15,781 bases of DNA from Clostridia bacterium (GTDB lineage Bacteria; Bacillota; Clostridia; TANB77; CAG-508): assembly GCA_900752095.1 (NCBI GenBank), contig CAADUD010000164.1:1-15781 (forward strand). The letters are read 5' to 3'. Made by a program: the position numbers and the translations under genes. A model generated the notes under the pieces. It worked only from the letters and a program-made list of their open reading frames with translations. It was not told where the DNA came from and did not search any database. Positions within the stretch are counted from its first letter, which is position 1. The number at the start of each line of letters is the position of its first letter. This document shows, one piece after another, positions 8,067 through 14,169 of the stretch.

Positions 8067-8102
8067 AAAGAAAACATATAAAAGTAAAGGAGAAAGAACA
8101 AA

Positions 8103-8777
8103 ATGGAGAATGCGTCAAAAGCACTAATTATGGCAGGTTCTGTTTTACTTGCAATGCTAATTATTGGTTCTTTAGTCTTTATGTTTCAGACACTTTCTAA
8201 CTTAAAAAATACAGAGGCAAGTGCAGAAGATATAGAAAAGCTAGCAAGGTATAATAGACAAATAGAAACATTTAATAGAGATGGACTTTATGGAAGTGAA
8301 ATCTTATCCCTTGCCAACTTAATAGAAGATTACAATATCAGGCAATCAGACTTAAAAGGTTATACTGCTATTACTTTAGAAGTTTATACTTCTGGTATTG
8401 CAGGAGCAGATAAAAACACCATTATGCAAGCACAATATACAGGCAAAGATGGATATTTACAATTAATACAAGATTTTAACAAATTGCAAAACGATATAGA
8501 TACTTCTAAAGCAGAAGTATTATATGGACAAACAGTAGAAAAATTTGCTGGTATGCGAACAGAAGAGGTAGTAGATGCCTTAAGAAATTATGGAGTACGA
8601 GAAACACAAATAGATGCCATCATCCAAAATGAAATTGATCCAAAAACTTTAAATTATACAATTAAAAAGTCAGAAATGACAGAATTTAAAAACAAAAAAT
8701 TTCGTACACCGGAAATAGAATATGATCAGTACACAGGAAGAATTATTAAAATGGTATTTCGTCAAATAGGTTTATAG
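8103..8777 (+). CDS. Leaderless pilin-like protein 1 (MENASKAL family)
   Basis: Protein of 224 residues. It starts MENASKALIMAG and goes straight into a hydrophobic helix (about 8-30), with no basic leader and no Gly/Ala-before-XXXXE cleavage site. The ectodomain has an amphipathic segment followed by FNRDGLYGSEILSLANL, a central region unique to this paralog (about 100-190), and a final strand pair, YDQYTGRIIKMVFRQIGL. Both the LSLANL element and the end recur in the neighbouring paralogs. Methionine followed by Glu is normally not removed, so Glu2 should stay next to the N-terminus, much as Glu5 does in processed type IV pilins. Strong ribosome binding site AAAGGAGAAAG, 36 bases after the platform gene. 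Probably a minor subunit; the family is not one I can name. Confidence 0.75.
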   Translation: MENASKALIMAGSVLLAMLIIGSLVFMFQTLSNLKNTEASAEDIEKLARYNRQIETFNRDGLYGSEILSLANLIEDYNIRQSDLKGYTAITLEVYTSGIAGADKNTIMQAQYTGKDGYLQLIQDFNKLQNDIDTSKAEVLYGQTVEKFAGMRTEEVVDALRNYGVRETQIDAIIQNEIDPKTLNYTIKKSEMTEFKNKKFRTPEIEYDQYTGRIIKMVFRQIGL

Positions 8778-8826
8778 GTAAATTCCTTTTTGCAAAAACC
8801 TAAATTTAAAAAATAAGGAGCTATCC

Positions 8827-9384
8827 ATGGAAAATGCATCAAAAGCCTTAATTATGGCGGCATCTGTATTATTAGGAGTTATGATTCTTTCTGTTGGGGT
8901 ATACTTATTTTATGTATATAGTGATTATAGTTCTAATGCATATCAACAAATGGAACAAGCACAAATTAATCAATTTAATACGCAATTTTTGAAATATTAT
9001 GGTATGACAGCAGTAGAAAATGAGAAGGAAGAACCACAACCTATTTTATGTACAGCACATGATATTATAAGTTTAGCTAATTTAGCTTATCAAAATAATT
9101 TACAATATGAAGTAGATAATTTAAATGGTTATAATGTAAATACTTATTATATTCAGATTGATGTAGGAAATACAAAAGCAACAAAAAATTTAGAAAAATG
9201 GGATGAACAAACTAAACTTTCTTTTATTCAACAAAATTCTGTACAAAAAGTAGAAACAACAGATACACAAGGAAATACTGTTACTATTACAGAACCTAAA
9301 TATTATTATTGCGAATCAGAACCTATTGTAAGCAATATTACTAAACGTGTATGTTATATGAAATTTAAGGAATATGTTCCATAA
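8827..9384 (+). CDS. Leaderless pilin-like protein 2 (MENASKAL family)
   Basis: Protein of 185 residues beginning MENASKALIMAAS, hydrophobic helix about 8-32, then FNTQFLKYYG and IISLANLAYQNN, which line up with FNRDGLYG and ILSLANL of the preceding paralog. It has three ectodomain cysteines (LCTAHD, YYYCES, RVCYMKF), which could allow a disulfide. The N-terminal eleven codons encode almost the same residues as the neighbouring paralogs but use different synonymous codons, so the likeness is kept by selection and is not a recent copy. Ribosome binding site AAGGAG, 6 bases before the ATG. Probably a filament subunit or minor pilin; role inferred. Confidence 0.75.
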   Translation: MENASKALIMAASVLLGVMILSVGVYLFYVYSDYSSNAYQQMEQAQINQFNTQFLKYYGMTAVENEKEEPQPILCTAHDIISLANLAYQNNLQYEVDNLNGYNVNTYYIQIDVGNTKATKNLEKWDEQTKLSFIQQNSVQKVETTDTQGNTVTITEPKYYYCESEPIVSNITKRVCYMKFKEYVP

Positions 9385-9389
9385 ATTGG

Positions 9390-9453
9390 TTGACAAAAAA
9401 CTATAAAAAAATATAGAAAGTTATTTACAGAATTTAAATTTTAATGCTATAAT
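9390..9453 (+). promoter_or_regulatory. Internal promoters upstream of the 9470 gene
   Basis: Two candidates. Promoter A: perfect -35 TTGACA (9390-9395), 16-base spacer, weak -10 TATAGA (9412-9417). Promoter B: TTTACA (9424-9429), 18-base spacer, extended -10 TGCTATAAT (9445-9453). B would start near 9460, within the ribosome binding site AAAGGAAG (9454-9461), so its transcript would lack most of that site. Confidence 0.55.
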
Positions 9454-9469
9454 AAAGGAAGTACTAATT

Positions 9470-9907
9470 ATGAAAAAGCAATTTTGGATTATTTTAATAA
9501 TTTTATGTATTATAGTTGCCATTGTAGCTCTAACCATTTATAATGGGGTAAGGCTAAAAAGCTTAGCAGAAGATTATAATAAAGCTTATGAAAGCTACTA
9601 TGAACAAGAAATACTTGGAACTACCTTAATTAGTATTATTAATAAAACAATTGATCAAAATGAAAAAAATGCAGTACCAAAAGAACAAAATAGTATTTAT
9701 TATATAGATAATGAAGAAAATTCTATACAAATACAGGTAAAGTTTTTAGAAAGTGATAACATTATTAAAATGGAAGATATTGAACAGCAAGAAACAGAAA
9801 ACTTTATTAAATATTTTGCAACCTCAACTTTTAAGTGTACTAAAATAGAATATCATCCAAAAACAAATAAGGTAAAAAGTTTATACTTTGAACAAATAGC
9901 TTTATAG
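9470..9907 (+). CDS. Single-helix anchored pilin-like protein with classical signal anchor
   Basis: Protein of 145 residues. Unlike its neighbours it starts MKKQFW and has an ordinary basic signal-anchor helix at about 5-26. The ectodomain still follows the paralogs: a helix with YESYYEQEILGTTLISIINKTI in the place of the LSLANL element, and a last strand pair YHPKTNKVKSLYFEQIAL that lines up with the end of the 8103 protein (both end QI-x-L). I read it as a divergent member of the same subunit set, perhaps an anchor or minor pilin not built into the filament by the MENAS end. It may have its own promoter. Identity unknown. Confidence 0.65.
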   Translation: MKKQFWIILIILCIIVAIVALTIYNGVRLKSLAEDYNKAYESYYEQEILGTTLISIINKTIDQNEKNAVPKEQNSIYYIDNEENSIQIQVKFLESDNIIKMEDIEQQETENFIKYFATSTFKCTKIEYHPKTNKVKSLYFEQIAL

Positions 9908-9970
9908 GTAATATTTTAATTACTGTACAAAAATTAAGTTAATATATTAAGTTTTTATGCTTCATTTGTG

Positions 9971-9998
9971 TTATGAACTAAAATATTTATGTTATATT
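9971..9998 (+). promoter_or_regulatory. Promoter with extended -10 for the candidate major pilin
   Basis: Extended -10 TGTTATATT (9990-9998). The -35 is poor (TTATGA, 9971-9976, 16-base spacer). The expected start near 10005 gives a leader of about 65 bases, the longest convincing leader in the subunit region. Confidence 0.5.
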
Positions 9999-10007
9999 GA
10001 TTTTAAT

Positions 10008-10023
10008 ATTAGAGAAATCTAAT
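10008..10023 (+). promoter_or_regulatory. 5'-terminal hairpin with GAAA loop in the major pilin leader
   Basis: ATTAGA-GAAA-TCTAAT is a perfect 6-bp stem closed by a GNRA-type tetraloop. It would begin about 3 bases from the predicted transcript start. Hairpins at the very 5' end are known to protect mRNAs from decay; that role here is inferred. A weak terminator is less likely because the T run is short. Confidence 0.45.
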
Positions 10024-10070
10024 TTTAGATAAAAATTAAAAAATACAAAAGTTAAAAGGAGGAATTTTTT

Positions 10071-10517
10071 ATGGAGAACGCATCAAAAGCGCTAATTATA
10101 GCAGGTGCAATTTTACTTTCAATTTTAATTATTGGGTTAGGAATGTTTATTTACAACATGGCAATGGACGCAATGGATAACATTAGTATTAACTCACAGG
10201 AGGTAGCAGCATATAATAGTCCATTTTTACAATATGAAGGAGTTATTAATGGTTCTAATGCAAGAACATTATGTAATACCATAGTTCAACATAATAACAC
10301 TGCTCAAGACTCATCACAATTTATTACGGTAACTGGTGATGATGCATCACAAATTACAACAAATGGTGCAGGAGATGATGCAACTGCTGCTGAATTTAAT
10401 ACAGCAATTAATACTTTTAGAAATACACTAAGAGCAGGTAAAATGTATAATGTTACTTTTGGTTATGATGCAAATACAGGTTATGTTATAGCTGTTGGAA
10501 TTACTGTACAACAATAA
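10071..10517 (+). CDS. Leaderless pilin-like protein 3, candidate major pilin (MENASKAL family)
   Basis: Protein of 148 residues and the shortest MENASKAL paralog, with N-terminus MENASKALIIAGAILL and membrane helix about 8-29. The ectodomain carries YNSPFLQYEGVINGSNARTL and then CNTIVQHNN, matching the shared pattern. A Thr/Asp/Gly-rich middle follows, then a final hairpin YDANTGYVIAVGITVQQ. Reasons to see it as the main filament subunit: the most consensus ribosome binding site in the window (AAAAGGAGGA, 6 bases before ATG), its own promoter, a leader hairpin, and the compact size. It has a single cysteine. This is an inference from expression signals. Confidence 0.75.
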   Translation: MENASKALIIAGAILLSILIIGLGMFIYNMAMDAMDNISINSQEVAAYNSPFLQYEGVINGSNARTLCNTIVQHNNTAQDSSQFITVTGDDASQITTNGAGDDATAAEFNTAINTFRNTLRAGKMYNVTFGYDANTGYVIAVGITVQQ

Positions 10518-10544
10518 TTTTAGTGAATTTGGGAGAGAGGATTT

Positions 10545-11297
10545 ATGGAAAATGCAACCGATGCTTTAAAAATGGCTTTTGCCGTATTCGTGTTTGTAAT
10601 GGCGCTTACTATTGCTATTACCATGTTTTCTCAATTAAATCGTGTATCTCAAGTTGTTCTTGCAAGTTCTGACATTACTACTTTTTATAGTTATGATGAA
10701 GTCGATTACGGACAACGTTCTAGAATTGTAGGGTTGGAGACTATTGTTCCTACCCTTTACAAATATTATAAAGAAAATTATACAGTATTATTTTTAAACC
10801 AAAATGGCAGACCTCTTACTTTATATCAAAGCCAAACAGATAGAGATTTATGGGGAAGTGGTATAGATATTACTACAAATACAAATCCTAATGTAGGAAA
10901 TATTGGAAAATATTATACTACAAACCAAAATAGTTATGCTATTTACGATAATTATGCTGTATGTGCATTTGATGTAGAAGAAGAAACTATTCGCCATGAA
11001 CCATGGACAGGAAATTCAAATGATTTTAAGAAAAACTTAGATGCTTTTTTAAACGGAGATTATTTTGCCTATCCGAGCGGGGGAGTGGACCATGAAGGTA
11101 GATCTGGCTATGACTATAGCGATTATATTTCCAATGGATTTATGAACCGTTACGCAAATAGTAAATTTAAAGAAACTTTAGGAGAATATGTTTATAATAT
11201 ATCAGATCAATTTACTGATGATGAATATGGCTATGATAATAACGAATTATTAAAACAAAGAAAAAAAAGAGTAATTGTTTATCAATTGCAACAATAA
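10545..11297 (+). CDS. Leaderless pilin-like protein 4 (MENATDAL variant)
   Basis: Protein of 250 residues. Its N-terminus MENATDALKMAF keeps Met-Glu-Asn-Ala and the AL pair but replaces Ser-Lys with Thr-Asp. The membrane helix is about 8-31. The ectodomain begins with YSYDEVDYGQRSRIVGLETI, which fits the shared G...LxxL pattern only loosely, and is unusually rich in Tyr, Asp and Asn (for example YDYSDYISNGF near 190). It ends in a short strand VIVYQLQQ; the Gln-Gln end is shared with the 10071 protein. The ribosome binding site is weak (GAGAGAGG, 4 bases before ATG) and the gap to the candidate major pilin is 27 bases. I infer a minor or tip subunit. Confidence 0.7.
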   Translation: MENATDALKMAFAVFVFVMALTIAITMFSQLNRVSQVVLASSDITTFYSYDEVDYGQRSRIVGLETIVPTLYKYYKENYTVLFLNQNGRPLTLYQSQTDRDLWGSGIDITTNTNPNVGNIGKYYTTNQNSYAIYDNYAVCAFDVEEETIRHEPWTGNSNDFKKNLDAFLNGDYFAYPSGGVDHEGRSGYDYSDYISNGFMNRYANSKFKETLGEYVYNISDQFTDDEYGYDNNELLKQRKKRVIVYQLQQ

Positions 11298-11382
11298 ATT
11301 TTGACTAATATAAAATTTTATATGATATATTAAAGAAACACTTAAAGAATAGAAATAGGCTTAAAACAAAATTTTTAAATAC

Positions 11383-11411
11383 TTGAAAGAAACTCAAAAC
11401 AATGTTATAAT
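11383..11411 (+). promoter_or_regulatory. Strong internal sigma-A promoter upstream of the 11485 gene
   Basis: -35 TTGAAA (5 of 6 consensus, 11383-11388), 17-base spacer, perfect extended -10 TGTTATAAT (11403-11411). This is the best promoter match in the window, with a start expected near 11418. A second weaker candidate lies upstream: TTGACT at 11301-11306 and TGATATATT at 11323-11331, with a 19-base spacer. Confidence 0.7.
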
Positions 11412-11438
11412 AATAGGTAGGAATAAACAAAAAAGAAG

Positions 11439-11484
11439 AAAGGAGATATGTTAAGAATTACAAAACTTAACATAGAATATAAAG
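11439..11484 (+). promoter_or_regulatory. Hairpin-spaced ribosome binding site for the 11485 gene
   Basis: The strong Shine-Dalgarno AAAGGAG (11439-11445) lies 39 bases from the ATG at 11485, and no closer one exists. Between them is a perfect 9-bp stem, TATGTTAAG (11447-11455) / CTTAACATA (11466-11474), with a 10-base loop. Folded, it leaves about 11 unpaired bases between the Shine-Dalgarno and the ATG. Bacteriophage T4 gene 38 is a known precedent for a hairpin that brings the two together. Confidence 0.55.
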
Positions 11485-11495
11485 ATGGGAGATAG
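11448..11495 (+). CDS. Possible 15-residue leader peptide overlapping the 11485 start
   Basis: An ATG 2 bases after AAAGGAG opens a frame, MLRITKLNIEYKDGR, that stops at 11495, 8 bases past the start of the next gene. If translated, the overlap could couple translation of the 11485 gene. However, 2 bases is short spacing, and the ATG lies in the stem of the hairpin described for this leader. Either this peptide or the hairpin bypass could be the working arrangement. Confidence 0.3.
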   Translation: MLRITKLNIEYKDGR

Positions 11496-12009
11496 TTTAA
11501 TTACAATTATAGCAATATTTTTAGCAGCGATTCTAATGTTTGTTTTTCCACTTATGTCATTATCAGAAAGAACAGATGATATTTCTCAATTAGCAGTGCA
11601 AACGGCAACTACAGAATTTGTAGATAATATTAGAACCACTGGAAAAATTACGTTAGATGAATATGAACAATATTTACAAACTATTTCTGCTACAGGTAAT
11701 TCATTTGAAGTAGAAATGTTAGTACAACAATTGGACGAAAACCCAAGTGTAAAAGTTACACAGGCAGAAATGACTAAGATTGGTGAAAATGTATATTATA
11801 ATAAATATACTAGCCAAATAGAAGACGAATTGAATAAAAATGGTAGAATGAAATTAAAAGAAGGAGACATGGTTTCAGTAACAGTTAAAAATACCAACCA
11901 AACAATTGCAGATATGTTAAGAAATTTCTTCTATCAAATTACAGGTAATGAATCTTCTCAAATCTCTGCAAAACATGGTGGAGTTGTTACTGTAAATGGA
12001 AGCAACTAA
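11485..12009 (+). CDS. Leaderless single-helix protein, TadE/pseudopilin-like
   Basis: Protein of 174 residues starting MGDSLITIIAIF. A hydrophobic helix (about 5-27) follows only four residues, again without a basic leader but with an acidic residue (Asp3) near the end, as in the MENAS proteins. The helical part after the membrane, TATTEFVDNIRTTGKITLDEYEQYL, and the strand that follows resemble the layout of small TadE/DUF4320-type pilus-associated proteins. That is pattern memory, not proof. The C-terminal half is soluble, ending VTVNGSN. The start is fixed because an in-frame stop (11473-11475) lies just upstream with no other start between. It probably forms a minor subunit or initiates the filament. 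Confidence 0.7.
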   Translation: MGDSLITIIAIFLAAILMFVFPLMSLSERTDDISQLAVQTATTEFVDNIRTTGKITLDEYEQYLQTISATGNSFEVEMLVQQLDENPSVKVTQAEMTKIGENVYYNKYTSQIEDELNKNGRMKLKEGDMVSVTVKNTNQTIADMLRNFFYQITGNESSQISAKHGGVVTVNGSN

Positions 12010-12064
12010 GAAAATATTCATATTAAATAAAACAATAAATATAGTGAAATTATGAAATTTATTT

Positions 12065-12100
12065 GTTTTTATAAAAACACTTTTGGGATTTAAAAGTCCC
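12065..12100 (+). repeat. Palindromes in the leader of the last pilus gene
   Basis: A perfect 14-base palindrome GTTTTTATAAAAAC (12065-12078) is followed by an imperfect hairpin GGGATTTAAAAGTCCC (12085-12100, 6 bp with a T-G pair). Neither has a T run. They precede the terminator at 12119-12150 and might compete with it, but I found no clear antiterminator pairing. Confidence 0.4.
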
Positions 12101-12118
12101 TATGAAAAATATTAAGAT

Positions 12119-12150
12119 AGGGGGTGGCATAATCCACTCCTTTTCTTTTA
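12119..12150 (+). terminator. Intrinsic terminator inside the locus (attenuation point)
   Basis: Stem AGGGGGTGG (12119-12127) / CCACTCCTT (12134-12142), 9 bp with two G-T pairs, loop CATAAT, then a T-rich tail TTTTCTTTTATTT. Only 40 bases separate it from the next ATG and I see no promoter there, so the downstream gene depends on read-through. Confidence 0.8.
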
Positions 12151-12190
12151 TTTCAATTTATCTTAAAAATTAAGCTAGGAGAGAAAAAGA

Positions 12191-14002
12191 ATGAAAATAC
12201 AATATATTGCAGTTATTTTTATTGTTATTATATTACCAATTTCTATGGTAATGTTCTCTTATATTGGTTCACAAATGGATACCATTAAATTGCAAACAGA
12301 ATATAATACAAAACTAAGTAGTTCTACTTATGATGCCATTAAAGCACTTCAAATTAATACGGTTAATAACCGTTACTCGAGTATTAGTGATTCCAAAATA
12401 AGAGATATTGAGGCTGCAATTAGTACTTTTTATAATTCTTTATCTAATAATGAACAACTTGCCAAAAACGAATTAAGAGACTTTGTACCAGCATTAGTCT
12501 TTACACTTTATGATGGTTACTACATTTATAGTAAATATGATAATGTTTATCCACAAAATAATGGACAACCTATTTTAGATGAAGAAACTTTAAAACAAAA
12601 CGATGGAAACTATGGATTAAAACCTTATATTTATTATTCTTGTAGATATCAAGATGGTACTAGGAATTTTGTGGTAAATTATACATTAGATAATGCTATT
12701 ACCGTTTATGGCACTTTTGGCACAGAATATAAAACTTTAGCAGGTTATTTTATTAATCCAGATGCAGTACAAATTTCAAAAGATTATCAAGCATCTAATC
12801 CACAAACTTGGAGCCTAACCTATGATGAAGTTAATATTAGTAGTGAAATTTTAACAGAGCACTTACTTTTTGCAAATAAAGAACAAAAAGATTATGATTA
12901 TTTGGTATATGATGGACAGAAAATTTACTATGATCCAGAAAAGCAATCAGTACAAGGAAATGGAGAAACAGCATACTTTTTATATCAAAATTATGATAAA
13001 GTATATTTAACAGACTCATATGCTAATAGAGAAATGATACAATATTTAAGAAATAGAACAGGTAACAGTAGCAATAGGTTTAACAATGATGGTAGACTTC
13101 ATAGTACTAGCAGTTTTGAATATTATTATGAAGCAAAACAATTTAGTGAAGAAATTAGTGAGTTATTAAAAGGAATTACTCAGGCAAATGCAGTAGATGA
13201 AGAGGGAAAAACAATTACTTTTTCTGTTAATACAGGAGAAGAAAATATTTTTGAAGCTTCTAATAGTAATAATCCTTTAATTTCAGGTTCTACTTTTGAT
13301 GAAAATAGAATGGCAGTTATTCGTAAATCCATTGAAACTAACTTAGTTTCGGCTATTGCTAATTATAATTTATATATAGGTTCTAACTATGAGTTTAGTC
13401 TTCCTGTTTTAAAAGATACAGAATGGGAAAAAATTACTAATAATGTAGCGATGATTTCCTTTTTACAAGGAATTCCAATTGGTCATAAATATTACAATAA
13501 TTATTGTGTTATTACTAGTGACAATAATGAAGAGGTAATAAAAAAAGAAAATATTTATATTGTGACAGAAAATTCAAGTGGACAAAGAGAATACCATATG
13601 CCAGGTTGTACCTATTTAATGCAGCCAGAAACAAGTACAGGACTTAAAATTGTAGAGGCATATTCCAATTTAAGTTTCTTAAGACAAACTGTACGTATTT
13701 CTGAAGGAGATTATTTGTACTTTTATCCACAAACTAGATATACCAATAATAATCTTACTACAATTACAGCTTGCTACCATTGTATTGTAAGTGCAGCAGA
13801 TGTTTATGATGTAGACCAAATTATGGAAGGAAAGATATATACCAAAAATAATGAACAATGGGAAGAACAATTAGAATATGATATAAGCAGTCAGGCAACT
13901 AAAAATGATAGATTAAGAGAGATTAGAAACATTTATCTTAAAGCTTTAGGACGCGAAAGATATGATTTATATCAGGCAAATATAGACGCTTTTAATACAT
14001 AA
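12191..14002 (+). CDS. Large single-helix surface protein, last gene of the pilus locus
   Basis: Protein of 603 residues that I do not recognise. The N-terminus MKIQYIAVIFIVIILP forms one membrane helix (about 4-26), which places the rest outside the cytoplasm. An early helical region (LSSSTYDAIKALQINTVNN) resembles the segment after the anchor in the smaller subunits. It is followed by FVPALVFTLYDGYYIYSKYDN and a long Tyr/Asn-rich region. There are five cysteines (151, 439, 473, 528, 531), two as Cys-Tyr-His-Cys at 528-531, which suggests disulfides or a metal site. The C-terminus is helical. Ribosome binding site AGGAGAG (12177-12183), 7 bases before ATG. Size, position and terminator-reduced expression fit a low-copy tip or adhesin subunit, a role I infer. 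No sorting motif is present. Confidence 0.65.
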   Translation: MKIQYIAVIFIVIILPISMVMFSYIGSQMDTIKLQTEYNTKLSSSTYDAIKALQINTVNNRYSSISDSKIRDIEAAISTFYNSLSNNEQLAKNELRDFVPALVFTLYDGYYIYSKYDNVYPQNNGQPILDEETLKQNDGNYGLKPYIYYSCRYQDGTRNFVVNYTLDNAITVYGTFGTEYKTLAGYFINPDAVQISKDYQASNPQTWSLTYDEVNISSEILTEHLLFANKEQKDYDYLVYDGQKIYYDPEKQSVQGNGETAYFLYQNYDKVYLTDSYANREMIQYLRNRTGNSSNRFNNDGRLHSTSSFEYYYEAKQFSEEISELLKGITQANAVDEEGKTITFSVNTGEENIFEASNSNNPLISGSTFDENRMAVIRKSIETNLVSAIANYNLYIGSNYEFSLPVLKDTEWEKITNNVAMISFLQGIPIGHKYYNNYCVITSDNNEEVIKKENIYIVTENSSGQREYHMPGCTYLMQPETSTGLKIVEAYSNLSFLRQTVRISEGDYLYFYPQTRYTNNNLTTITACYHCIVSAADVYDVDQIMEGKIYTKNNEQWEEQLEYDISSQATKNDRLREIRNIYLKALGRERYDLYQANIDAFNT

Positions 14003-14032
14003 TTTTTATTAAAATATCATGCTTTTTCTGCT

Positions 14033-14070
14033 ACTTCTATTTTCTAGTGAAACTGATAGAGAATAGGAGT
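14033..14070 (+). repeat. Long 14-bp hairpin between the pilus locus and spoIVB
   Basis: ACTTCTATTTTCTA (14033-14046) pairs over all 14 positions with TAGAGAATAGGAGT (14057-14070), using two G-T pairs, with loop GTGAAACTGA. No T run follows on either strand, so it is not a standard intrinsic terminator. It could stabilise the 3' end of the pilus mRNA, block read-through, or be a protein site. Confidence 0.6.
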
Positions 14071-14169
14071 GAAATGGAAAAATAGAAGGTAAGGAAGAAA
14101 CAAAAATTATAAAATATAAAAAGTTTAAATTTAAAAAAAATGGTTATCCTAATAAAAAAGGAGAGCCAT

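Noticed and set aside
8786..8797. Palindrome TTTTTGCAAAAA between the first two pilin-like genes
   Set aside because: It is only 12 bases with no loop space. A short palindrome of this composition is expected by chance in AT-rich DNA.
8103..10120. Repeated MENASKAL coding segments as a DNA repeat or recombination site
   Set aside because: The copies differ at many synonymous positions, so the likeness is at the protein level, not a maintained DNA repeat.
14060..14085. Sigma-F/G promoter for spoIVB (GAATA at 14061 and GGAAAAATA at 14076)
   Set aside because: The spacing is only about 10 bases instead of about 15, and the first box lies inside the hairpin arm.
14140..14169. Upstream ATG as start of spoIVB
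   Set aside because: It has no ribosome binding site, and the ten extra residues precede a normal MKK signal anchor. The ATG at 14170 has AAAGGAGAG in the right place.
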